Source of the DNA: Gemmatimonas sp.
GTDB taxonomy: Bacteria > Gemmatimonadota > Gemmatimonadetes > Gemmatimonadales > Gemmatimonadaceae
Assembly: GCF_027531815.1 (NCBI RefSeq)
Contig: NZ_JAPZSK010000004.1
Coordinates: forward strand, 372,001 to 436,000
Direction: 5' to 3'
Length of the DNA stretch: 64,000 nucleotides
Within the stretch, counting starts at the first letter, position 1, and each line of letters begins with the position of its first letter. This document shows positions 49,574 to 58,079 of this stretch, in pieces. The translations under genes were made by a program, and so were the position numbers. The notes beneath the pieces were generated by a model that was given only the letters and a program-made list of their open reading frames with translations, searched no databases and was not told the origin of the DNA.

Positions 49574-52500
49574 ATGACCGATTTGACGGACGCCACGTGG
49601 CAGGGCACTGAAATTGCCATCGTGGGTGCGGCGGGGAGGTTTCCCGGTGCACGCACGCTCGATGAGTTCTGGACGCTGCTCAATGAGGGGCGCGAGGCCA
49701 TTCGGCTGCTCAGCGACGAGGAGCTGGACGCGGCTGGTGTACCGGCGTCGGTACGCGCCGCACCGAACTTCGTGCCGCGCGGCGCCGTGCTCGATGACAT
49801 CGGGTGGTGGGACGCGCGCTTCTGGGGATTCAGCCCGAAGGACGCGGCAATCATGGATCCCCAGCATCGGCTGTTTCTCGAGTGCGCGTACGAGGCGCTG
49901 GAGAACGCCGGGATCGCGCCCGACCAGGCGCCGGGGCGCGTTGGCGTTTTCGCCGGTGTGGGCATGGGGAGCTGGTTCCAGCAGGTCCTGCTGCGCAACC
50001 GGGCGTTGTGCGACGATGTCGGGATGTTCCTGCTCCGCCACACGGGGAATGACAAGGACTTCCTGTCGACGCGGGTGTCCTACGAGCTCGACCTGCGTGG
50101 GCCGAGTGTGAACGTGCAGACCGCCTGCTCGACGTCGCTCGTCGCGATGCACATGGCCGCGCAGGCGCTGCTCGCGGGAGAGACGGACGTTGCGCTAGCC
50201 GGTGGCGTGACCATCGAGTTGCCGAACACGGCAGGGTACGTGTTCAAGGAGAACGAGATTCTCTCGCCGGACGGGCATTGCCGTCCGTTCGATGCCGACT
50301 CGGCGGGCACGGTGTTCGGCAGCGGTGCCGGCGTGGTGGTCCTGCGGCGTCTGCAGGACGCGCTGGACGACGGCGACCATATTCTCGGCGTCATCCGCGG
50401 ATCGGCCATCAACAACGATGGGGCGGGGAAGATCGGATATCTGGCGCCCAGTGTGGACGGACAGGCCGATGCAATTGCCGAGGCGATCGCCGTTGCCGGC
50501 GTCCCCGCGGACACGATCGACTACGTCGAGGCACACGGTACGGGCACACGGGTCGGAGACCCGATCGAGGTGGAAGCGCTCACGCAGGCGTTCCGTCGCA
50601 GCACGGACGCCACGGCGTTCTGTGGCCTCGGGTCCGTCAAGTCGAACATTGGTCATCTCGACACGGCGGCTGGCGTTGCTGGCGTGCTCAAGGTGCTGCT
50701 GTCCATGCAGCACGGGACGCTGCCGCCCACCCTGCATTTCCGTACCCCCAATCCGCTCATCGATTTCGCGCGGACGCCCTTCCGCGTGGTCGCCGACCGC
50801 ACCACCTGGGTTCGTCGGGGACATCCCCGGCGGGCCGGGATCAGCAGTCTCGGCGTGGGGGGAACGAACGCCCACGTGCTGCTCGAGGAGCCACCGGCCC
50901 GCGCAGCGCGTGTCGTGACGCCGCACTGGCAGCTGCTGCCCTTGTCGGCCCGCAGTGCCAGCGCCTGCGACACCATGGCGATCAATCTGGCCGACCATCT
51001 GCGTGAGCACCCCGACGTGGCGTTGGCCGACGTGGCGCATACGCTGCAGATCGGCCGCATGGCGCATCCGCATCGCGCGTTCGTGGTGGCGCGCGATACG
51101 GCCAGTGCTGCCGTCCATCTGGAAGATGCCGAGAGCAGCTGGCGTGGGCGTGGCGTGGCGAGCGGACGACGGCGCGCGCTGGTCTTCCAGTTTGCCGGGG
51201 GTGGAGCTCAGCATCCGGATATGGCGCGCGCGCTCTGTCGCGATGATGCCGTGTTTCGCGAGGTCTTCGACGAGGCCCTGCACAGCCTCGATCGCAGTGT
51301 CGCCGACGAGCTTCGCCGTGTGCTGCTGGCGCCGTTGGCACCGAGTGATGCTGGCGACACGCTCGAGCGCCCCTCGGTGGGCTTGCCGGCACTGCTCATC
51401 ACCCAGATTGCGATGGCCCGCCGGCTCATGCAGTGGGGCGTGACGCCAACCGCCATGATCGGCCACAGCATGGGCGAGTATGCGGCGGCGCATCTGGCCG
51501 GGGTGTTCTCGCTGCACGATGTGGTGCGGCTGGTGGCGCTGCGCGGTCGCTTGTTCGAGCAGGTGCAGCCGGGCGGGATGCTGTCAGTCCCGGTGGCCGC
51601 AGCCCGGCTGGCGCCGCTGTTGCCTGAAGGAGTGTCGATCGCTGCCGTGAACGCCCCCGAGTTGTGCGTCGCCTCCGGGCCGATGAGCGGGCTGGCACAG
51701 CTCGAGCAGCGCTTGAGCGAAGCCGAACTCGAGTATCGCCGGGTGCGCATTGCGGTGGCAGCGCATTCCATGCTGCTCGATCCGATTCTCGACGAATTCG
51801 AACAGTTCCTGCGCACTTTGAGCTTCGGGGCACCGGAGATTCGCTTCGTGTCCAACCGCAGCGGTGACTGGATGAGCACCGCCGACGCCACGTCGCCGCG
51901 CTATTGGGTACGTCATCTGCGGGAGACGGTGAATTACACCGCTGGGCTGGACGTCATCCTGCGTGATCCCGAGGCCATCGTGCTGGAGGTGGGTCCGGGA
52001 CGATCCATGACCCAACTGGTGCAGCAGCATCCGGGACGTGGCGCGGGGCATCTCGTGCTGAGCACGCAGCCGGGGACGAGCGACCGGCAGGCATCGGAAC
52101 CGCTGCCAGCGTTGCTCAGTGCCGCGGGCACCCTGTGGTGCCACGGTGTGGAGGTGCGCTGGCCACTGCAGGTTGGTGAGGAGCCGGGGTGCCGCGTGCC
52201 GTTGCCAACGTATCCGTGGGAACGACAGCGGTACTGGGTGGAAGCCGATCCCGAGCAGCGCGAGGCCGCGCCACTGGCGACTGCGTCGCCGGCCGGTGGT
52301 GACGTTGGTGTATCGACGGGGGACCGCACCGCCGACACGCGACAGTGGTTTCACGAGGCGACATGGGAACGGATCCCGTTCGAGCAGGCCGTGCCCGTGA
52401 AACGTCTGTGGGTGCTCGGTGATGTGCTGCCTCCGGCGCTCGAGGCGGCGGTGGCCCACGTTGCCTCCGGTGGGACGCCAGTGCTGCGCGTGCGTCATGG

Positions 52501-55309
52501 TGACGCCGCGCCGCTCGCCGACCTCACTGGTACGGCCACCGTGTCGCTGCCGAGTACCAGCGCCGACGCATGGGAGACGCTGCTGGCCGAGGCGCTGCGC
52601 CAGCAGGCCGCGCCGTCGCATCTGCTGCATGCGTGGGCGAGCGCGCCCGGTGTGCTGGACATGGAAGCGGCGGCGTTCGACACCCTGGCGGCATTGGGAC
52701 AGGCCATGTCACGCGTCGAGTGCGGCCCGCTCGAACTGCGGGTCGTCACCCGTGGAGCGGTGGCGGTGACCGGGGGCGATATCGACGATCCCGCGGCGGC
52801 ACTCTCGATGGGGCCAGCACTCGGCTTGCCGGCGGAAGTCGAAGGATTGCGGGCGCAGGTGATTGATCTCGACGCCGCGACGGCGCTCAACTGCTCGCCG
52901 GTGCTGGTGGAGGCGCTCGCGGGCGACGTGTCCGCGAGTTCGTCGGCCGCCGTGGTGGCGTATCGGTATGGTCGCCGGTGGGCCAGAGGCTTCCGGTCGG
53001 TGCGGGCGACGGGCGAGGCGGCCCCGATCATTGCCCGTGACGGAGGCTGCTATGTCATTACCGGCGGCTTGGGAGGCATTGGCCTCACCCTCGCCAGGAC
53101 GCTCGCCGCAGGAGCGCGTGTGCGCGTGTCCCTCTGGTCGCGTCGGGGGCTTACGGACGACAGCCCGGCAACCCGCCAGGCGATCCAGGGGCTGGAGGCG
53201 TTGGGCGCGTCGGTCGAGGTGCGTCAGGTAGACTGCGCCGACCCGGCGCAGGTACGTGACGCCATGCAGGCGTTGATCACGACGTGGGGCGCCGTTCACG
53301 GCGTGATCCATGCGGCCGGTGTGCTTGCCGACGGACTGCTGGCACTCAAGAGCGACGCCGACATGAAGGCGATCATGGCGCCGAAGGTGCGCGCCGTGCA
53401 GCCGCTCGCCGAGGCGTTTGCGGCGCAGCCCGAGACCACGCCGCGCGACTTCTTCCTTTGCTGCAGCTCCGTGAGCGCCATGGCCGGACTCCCCGGTCAG
53501 GTGGACTACGCTGCCGCCAACGCGTATCTCGATGCGTGGTGCGCCCGCGAGGCCGCGCATGTCACGTGGCCGGTGATCTCCCTTGCCTGGAGCGCCTGGC
53601 GCGATACTGGCATGGTGGCGCGCTCGCGCGGCGCCGGACCTGTGTCCGTGTCTCATCCGCTTCTTGGCCGCACGCTGCGCTCCGGCGCCGACGCGCTCTT
53701 CGCCGTGGAACTCGATCCGGCGCAGCACTGGATCATGGCCGAGCATCGCCTCGCGAACGGCACATCCCTGATCCCCGGAACGGGATACCTGGAGATCGCC
53801 CGCGCTGCACTCGCCTCCTGGAGTGCCGGTCGCGTGCTCGAGCTTCGTGATGTCGCCTTCTTTGCCCCGTTCGTGTTGCCGGATGACGCGCCGCGTGAGT
53901 TGCGGGTGGCGATCGACGCCCGCGACGATCGGGCGCAGTTCGTGATCGCCGGCCGCGTGGAGCCGGGCGAGGACGGCGGTCAGTGGGAGGAGCACGTCAT
54001 GGGGAGTGCGCGGTGCCTCCCGTCAGAGGACCGGGCGCCGTTCGATGCCGAGGCGTTGCGCCGGAACGGTGCGCTGCAACCGCGCCCGGTGGCCTATGAT
54101 CCGCACCTTCGGTTCGGCCCCCGGTGGCACAATGTGCAGTCGCTGTCCGTGGGCCACGGGCAGGCGCTCCTCGAGCTCGCATTGCCAGCCCCGTACACGG
54201 CGGACTTGCGCGACTATCTGCTGCATCCGGCGCTGATGGACATGGCCACGGCCGGGGCGCAGTGCCTTATCGACGGCTTCGATGCCGCGCGTGATTTCTT
54301 CGTGCCGTTGTCCTATGGCGCGATCCGCTGCCACGGTCCGCTTTCCGCGCGCCTGTGGAGCCATATCACGCTCCGCACCGACGCCAGCGCCGATCCGGAT
54401 CTGGCCTCGTTCGACGTGCTGGTGGCCGATGCCGACGGTCGTGTGCTGGTGGAGATCAGCGACTTCCTCATGACGCGAGTGCGCGATCAGGCGCAGCTCA
54501 TGGCGCCCGACTCCACGCGCCGCCGACGTCGGCGCAGTACGCTTGATCTCGACCGCGAGGTCGCGGCAGCGCCCGAGGCGGACGAGCCGTCCTGGTACGC
54601 AGAGGCCATCGCGCCGCGAGAGGGAGGCGAGGCCTTCCTGCGTGGCGTTTCGCTGGGGGCAGTGCATCCGCACCTGTTGGTCTCCCCCTTCCCGCTCGAG
54701 GGGCTGCTGCATCGGCTGCGCGAGGCCCCCGCGCGTCGAGCGCCGCGTGAGGCGACGCCGGTGTCGGCGCCGCAGGTGCCCGTGGAGCGTATCGAAGCAA
54801 CGCTGGCGGAGCATCCGGCTGTGGCGCAGCAGGCCGTCGTGTCGCGCGTCGATCGCACAGGCAGCGTGCGGCTCGTCGCGTACGTGCAGCTGTCGGCAGG
54901 GGCCCGTGCGACCGTTTCCGAGTTGCGCCGTGCGCTCAAGAAATCGTTGCCGCCACACCTGGTGCCGTCGATGTTCCTGCTGCTCGACACCATGCCCTCG
55001 AGTGGTGACGGGACGGTTCGGCGCGAGGCACTCCCCGATCCGTTCGGTGCCGACGACGAGGTCGTGCCGCCGCGGACCGATATGGAGCAGGCCATTGCCG
55101 CCGTCTGGCGCGATGTGCTTGGCGTCGAGCAGATCAGTGTTTACGACAACTTCTTCGACATCGGCGGACACTCGCTGCTTGCCGTGCGCGCCATCACGCG
55201 CCTCGAGCGCGCGGTGGGGGTCCGGCTGAATCAGGCCAACATGGTGCTGCAGACGCTCGAACAGCTCGCGGCGGAATGTGCCCGTCGCGCCGAGGGGGTG
55301 CCCGCATGA
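49574..55309 (+). CDS. Type I polyketide synthase module KS-AT-KR-DH, relic adenylation C-terminal subdomain, carrier
   Basis: A 1911-residue PKS. KS: VQTACSTSL (Cys185), EAHGTGT (His321), KSNIGHLDTAAG (His361). AT: GHSMGEY (Ser632) with VAAHSM instead of HAFH/YASH, probably malonyl-CoA but uncertain. A structural KR half follows, then the KR with TGGLGGIG (~1164) and QVDYAAANAY (Tyr1312). DH comes after the KR: EHRLANGTSLIPGTGYLE (His1391) and HPALMDMA (Asp1556). About residues 1735-1830 look like the C-terminal subdomain of an A domain (LPPHLVPSMFLLL, GDGTVRREALP) whose A10 lysine is missing. The carrier reads DIGGHSLLAV (Ser1867) and is PCP-like. There is no thioesterase. The start is the ATG 37 nt after the NRPS stop; no Shine-Dalgarno site is clear. 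Confidence 0.92.
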   Translation: MTDLTDATWQGTEIAIVGAAGRFPGARTLDEFWTLLNEGREAIRLLSDEELDAAGVPASVRAAPNFVPRGAVLDDIGWWDARFWGFSPKDAAIMDPQHRLFLECAYEALENAGIAPDQAPGRVGVFAGVGMGSWFQQVLLRNRALCDDVGMFLLRHTGNDKDFLSTRVSYELDLRGPSVNVQTACSTSLVAMHMAAQALLAGETDVALAGGVTIELPNTAGYVFKENEILSPDGHCRPFDADSAGTVFGSGAGVVVLRRLQDALDDGDHILGVIRGSAINNDGAGKIGYLAPSVDGQADAIAEAIAVAGVPADTIDYVEAHGTGTRVGDPIEVEALTQAFRRSTDATAFCGLGSVKSNIGHLDTAAGVAGVLKVLLSMQHGTLPPTLHFRTPNPLIDFARTPFRVVADRTTWVRRGHPRRAGISSLGVGGTNAHVLLEEPPARAARVVTPHWQLLPLSARSASACDTMAINLADHLREHPDVALADVAHTLQIGRMAHPHRAFVVARDTASAAVHLEDAESSWRGRGVASGRRRALVFQFAGGGAQHPDMARALCRDDAVFREVFDEALHSLDRSVADELRRVLLAPLAPSDAGDTLERPSVGLPALLITQIAMARRLMQWGVTPTAMIGHSMGEYAAAHLAGVFSLHDVVRLVALRGRLFEQVQPGGMLSVPVAAARLAPLLPEGVSIAAVNAPELCVASGPMSGLAQLEQRLSEAELEYRRVRIAVAAHSMLLDPILDEFEQFLRTLSFGAPEIRFVSNRSGDWMSTADATSPRYWVRHLRETVNYTAGLDVILRDPEAIVLEVGPGRSMTQLVQQHPGRGAGHLVLSTQPGTSDRQASEPLPALLSAAGTLWCHGVEVRWPLQVGEEPGCRVPLPTYPWERQRYWVEADPEQREAAPLATASPAGGDVGVSTGDRTADTRQWFHEATWERIPFEQAVPVKRLWVLGDVLPPALEAAVAHVASGGTPVLRVRHGDAAPLADLTGTATVSLPSTSADAWETLLAEALRQQAAPSHLLHAWASAPGVLDMEAAAFDTLAALGQAMSRVECGPLELRVVTRGAVAVTGGDIDDPAAALSMGPALGLPAEVEGLRAQVIDLDAATALNCSPVLVEALAGDVSASSSAAVVAYRYGRRWARGFRSVRATGEAAPIIARDGGCYVITGGLGGIGLTLARTLAAGARVRVSLWSRRGLTDDSPATRQAIQGLEALGASVEVRQVDCADPAQVRDAMQALITTWGAVHGVIHAAGVLADGLLALKSDADMKAIMAPKVRAVQPLAEAFAAQPETTPRDFFLCCSSVSAMAGLPGQVDYAAANAYLDAWCAREAAHVTWPVISLAWSAWRDTGMVARSRGAGPVSVSHPLLGRTLRSGADALFAVELDPAQHWIMAEHRLANGTSLIPGTGYLEIARAALASWSAGRVLELRDVAFFAPFVLPDDAPRELRVAIDARDDRAQFVIAGRVEPGEDGGQWEEHVMGSARCLPSEDRAPFDAEALRRNGALQPRPVAYDPHLRFGPRWHNVQSLSVGHGQALLELALPAPYTADLRDYLLHPALMDMATAGAQCLIDGFDAARDFFVPLSYGAIRCHGPLSARLWSHITLRTDASADPDLASFDVLVADADGRVLVEISDFLMTRVRDQAQLMAPDSTRRRRRRSTLDLDREVAAAPEADEPSWYAEAIAPREGGEAFLRGVSLGAVHPHLLVSPFPLEGLLHRLREAPARRAPREATPVSAPQVPVERIEATLAEHPAVAQQAVVSRVDRTGSVRLVAYVQLSAGARATVSELRRALKKSLPPHLVPSMFLLLDTMPSSGDGTVRREALPDPFGADDEVVPPRTDMEQAIAAVWRDVLGVEQISVYDNFFDIGGHSLLAVRAITRLERAVGVRLNQANMVLQTLEQLAAECARRAEGVPA

Positions 55310-56103
55310 ACGCGCTCTTCTTCGGTTCCTCCGATGCCCCGTTGTACGGCGTGTACCATCCCCCCAAGGCGCGCTCCGGCCGCCGCACGGGCGTTGTGTT
55401 GTGCGCGCCGTTCGGGCAGGAGTACATGCGGTCGCACCGCGCGTTCCGTCAGCTGGCGCTGATGCTGGCCAAGGCCGGGTATCACGTCTTCCGCTTCGAC
55501 TACCGGGGCACGGGGGATTCGTGGGGCGAGGGCGATGCCTTCACGCTGCGCGGAGCGGTTGACGATACCCTGCTGGCCATGGAAGAATTGCGGGACACCG
55601 CGGATGTCTCGGAGATCGCGCTCGTGGGGCTTCGACTGGGGGCCACGGTGGCCGCGCTCGCGGCGCAGGAGGCCGAAGACCTGTCGCACCTCATTCTGTG
55701 GGATCCCATCGTCGACGGGCCATCGTACGCCGATGCCTTGGCGGGATCGGTGCACGATGGCACCGCCGGTGGCGCAGCGCAGACGCTGACTCGCAGCACC
55801 CCGGCGGGTATCGTGCATGCCATGGGATTTCCTGTGGGGGCGGCCCTCCGTGACGAGTTGCAGTCCCTGCGGACACCGGGGCCGCTTCGCCATGGCGGGC
55901 AGACGCTGGTGGTCCTTCCCGACGAGGGCGACACGGCCGCTGACGCCCTGGGACTGGAGTCTGGCAACGGCACGGCGTCGACCGAACGCGCTGTGGTGCC
56001 CGTTTCCGGGCGGTGGGACGAAGTGGATAATTGGGGGTCGGCGATGATTCCCCAGAACGCGATCCGGTTCCTTGTGGACTGGATCCAGAACCGGGCACGA
56101 TGA
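55306..56103 (+). CDS. Alpha/beta-hydrolase-fold protein lacking the nucleophile (GLRLG), PKS-associated
   Basis: A 265-residue alpha/beta-hydrolase-fold protein. The strand-helix order is intact (GVVLCAPFGQEYMRSHRAFRQLALMLAKAGYHVFRFDYRGTGDS), but the nucleophile elbow, normally GxSxG, reads GLRLG near residue 108, and no histidine is found near the C-terminus where the catalytic one should be (GRWDEVDNWG). It is therefore probably not a classical hydrolase. A similar GLRLG elbow occurs in the hydrolase-2 family linked to exosortase A systems, as I recall it. ATG overlaps the PKS stop codon (ATGA), so it is coupled to the PKS. Its role, perhaps a partner of the next protein, is inference. Confidence 0.8.
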   Translation: MNALFFGSSDAPLYGVYHPPKARSGRRTGVVLCAPFGQEYMRSHRAFRQLALMLAKAGYHVFRFDYRGTGDSWGEGDAFTLRGAVDDTLLAMEELRDTADVSEIALVGLRLGATVAALAAQEAEDLSHLILWDPIVDGPSYADALAGSVHDGTAGGAAQTLTRSTPAGIVHAMGFPVGAALRDELQSLRTPGPLRHGGQTLVVLPDEGDTAADALGLESGNGTASTERAVVPVSGRWDEVDNWGSAMIPQNAIRFLVDWIQNRAR

Positions 56104-56984
56104 CGATGGTCGAGCAGGTAGTGCGGTTTGGCACGGCGGCAGCATTGAACGGCATCCTGACCGAACCGGGTGACGGTCGGGAGGTGCCGGTCGCCGCGCC
56201 GGTGATCCTTCTCAACTCCGGTATTCTGCACAAGGTGGGAGCGTGCCGGCTCTACGTGACGCTGGCGCGTCAGCTGGCGGCCGCGGGCGTACCGACCTTG
56301 CGCTTTGACCTGAGCGGCCTGGGCGACAGCGATGTGCGTCGTGATGCGCTCGGCTTCGAGGAGAGCGCGGTGGCGGAAACGCGCGAAGCCATGGATCACC
56401 TGACCACGGTACGCGGGTGGGACACCTTTCAGCTTGCTGGTCTCTGCTCGGGGGCTGACGTGGCACACATGACGGCGGTGGTCGATGCACGCGTGGTGGC
56501 GATGGCCTCCATCGACGCGCGCACGCATCTCACGCCGGGCTTCTGGTGGCACAACTACGCGCCCAAGCTGTTGGCGCCCGGGACGTGGCCCGAACTCATC
56601 CGCCGACGCCTGGCGCGGCGGGCCGCGGCGGTGGCGAGTGAGGCGCTGCCGGATGAAGAGGCCTTCGAGCTGCCCACCTACGTGCGGGAGATCCCGCCGC
56701 GCGATGCGTTGGCCGCCGATCTCCGCGTCCTCGCCAAGCGGCAGGTGCAGCTGCTGTACGTGTTCACCGACGGGCTGGGCTTCTACAATCACGAGGGCCA
56801 GCACCGGCGCGCGTTCCGGGATGTGCCCTTCGGCAGCTGCCTGCGGGAATGTCACCTGCGCGGGGCCGACCACATCCTCACCGATCCATCGCACCAGCGC
56901 CGGGCGATCGATCTGCATCTCGAATGGGCGCGGCGCACGCCGCTCAAGGCAGCGGTGCCGGCGTTGGAGCAGGTGAACGTCTGA
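56100..56984 (+). CDS. Alpha/beta hydrolase with a cysteine nucleophile (GLCSG), PKS-associated
   Basis: A 294-residue alpha/beta hydrolase. The core reads APVILLNSGILHKVGACRLYVTLARQLAAAGVPTLRFDLSGLGDSD; the elbow is GLCSG with Cys116 in the nucleophile position, Asp224 in VFTDGLGF and His258 in GADHILTDP. A Cys-His-Asp triad fits a dienelactone-hydrolase-like or acyltransferase-type enzyme. It overlaps the preceding gene by ATGA and is last in the operon. As the synthases lack a thioesterase, product release or acyl transfer is a plausible job, not shown. The convergent deacetylase gene ends 21 nt away. Confidence 0.82.
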   Translation: MTMVEQVVRFGTAAALNGILTEPGDGREVPVAAPVILLNSGILHKVGACRLYVTLARQLAAAGVPTLRFDLSGLGDSDVRRDALGFEESAVAETREAMDHLTTVRGWDTFQLAGLCSGADVAHMTAVVDARVVAMASIDARTHLTPGFWWHNYAPKLLAPGTWPELIRRRLARRAAAVASEALPDEEAFELPTYVREIPPRDALAADLRVLAKRQVQLLYVFTDGLGFYNHEGQHRRAFRDVPFGSCLRECHLRGADHILTDPSHQRRAIDLHLEWARRTPLKAAVPALEQVNV

Positions 56985-57005
56985 CGTCGGCCGGTGCGCG
57001 CGCTG

Positions 57006-58007
57006 TTAGCGGCCGAGCAGGATGCGCCGCACGGCGAACGCCGGTTCCTCGCCAAGCGTGAAGCGCGGTACGGCGTACCGCCGCTCGGTATGACTTCCGG
57101 GAAGCAGCGCGCCGCCGAGCGTGGTGATGGCGCCCGCCACGTCGCAGTCGTCGAGGATGCGCATTTCGCGCGGCCCGAAGTCCGCCTGTGTGCCGTTCGG
57201 ATAGCAGAACACCCGCGACGGCTGGACGAACGCGGCGCGCACCCGGCTGATGGATTCCCCGATCTGCCAGCGCGCTTCGGTATCGCTGCAGGTGGCGAGA
57301 ACTGGATGTGTCATCGTGTGTGCGCCGAACTGCACCAATGGCGACTCGGCCGCGCGCAGCGCGTCGAACGAGGCGAGCGTGAACTCGTCGGGCGGTGCCG
57401 CGGGCAACTCGATGTCGAGGGCCAGCGCGAGTCGCTGGACGGCATGCATCCGCTGGTCGTGGCTGATCGCCTTCAGCCCTTCGCGGAGCCGGTTGAGTGC
57501 CTCCGTCCCTTCCGCTGACGACAGCGGATGCACATGGAATGTGATCCCCGAGATCTCAAGGGTTACGCTGCGACGGGCCCGCGACGTGAGATACCAGAGC
57601 TTGTCCCACCAGAACCAGTCGTTTTGCTCCACGAGTCCCGGGCACACGAAGCCCGTCACCGGGGCATCGAACTCCCGAAAAATCGGCAGGCAAATGGAGG
57701 TGAAGTCCCAGTAGCAGTCGTCGACGGAAAAGGCGACGAAGGGACGGCTGCGGCGAGCCGGTGATTGCCCGATGGCGACGCGGACGGCCTCGTCCACGGA
57801 GACGATGTCGATGTCCACGCGTCGCACGGCATCGAGAATCGCGCGCAGTTCCTCGACGCGGTGTCCGGCTTCCTGCCCGGGGAAGCAGTCGAAGCGGTGC
57901 AGGAAGAAAATGGCGCCGCGAGCGCCCGCGACCGAGGCGATCGCTCGGCCTGCCAGCGATGAGGCGAACACTCCCTCAGCAAGAAAACGGACCAGCGGTA
58001 GCAGCAT
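57006..58007 (-). CDS. Polysaccharide deacetylase family protein (CE4)
   Basis: A 333-residue protein with the NodB-homology fold. Motif 1 reads FSVDDCYWD (usual TFDDG), motif 2 is HTMTHPVL (metal His pair), and the later FCYPNGTQADFG matches the motif-3 region. A hydrophobic N-terminus (LVRFLAEGVFASSLAGRAIASV) may be a signal or anchor. CE4 enzymes deacetylate N-acetylglucosamine in peptidoglycan or exopolysaccharide. It lies convergent to the NRPS/PKS operon and downstream of MTHFR and a glycosyltransferase on the minus strand. Confidence 0.85.
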   Translation of the reverse strand: MLLPLVRFLAEGVFASSLAGRAIASVAGARGAIFFLHRFDCFPGQEAGHRVEELRAILDAVRRVDIDIVSVDEAVRVAIGQSPARRSRPFVAFSVDDCYWDFTSICLPIFREFDAPVTGFVCPGLVEQNDWFWWDKLWYLTSRARRSVTLEISGITFHVHPLSSAEGTEALNRLREGLKAISHDQRMHAVQRLALALDIELPAAPPDEFTLASFDALRAAESPLVQFGAHTMTHPVLATCSDTEARWQIGESISRVRAAFVQPSRVFCYPNGTQADFGPREMRILDDCDVAGAITTLGGALLPGSHTERRYAVPRFTLGEEPAFAVRRILLGR

Positions 58008-58079
58008 GGTGAGGGACGTTACCTGGAAACCCGCGCACGTCCAGCGGTGCGCGCCATGGCCCGCGTCGCGCGTGACGCG

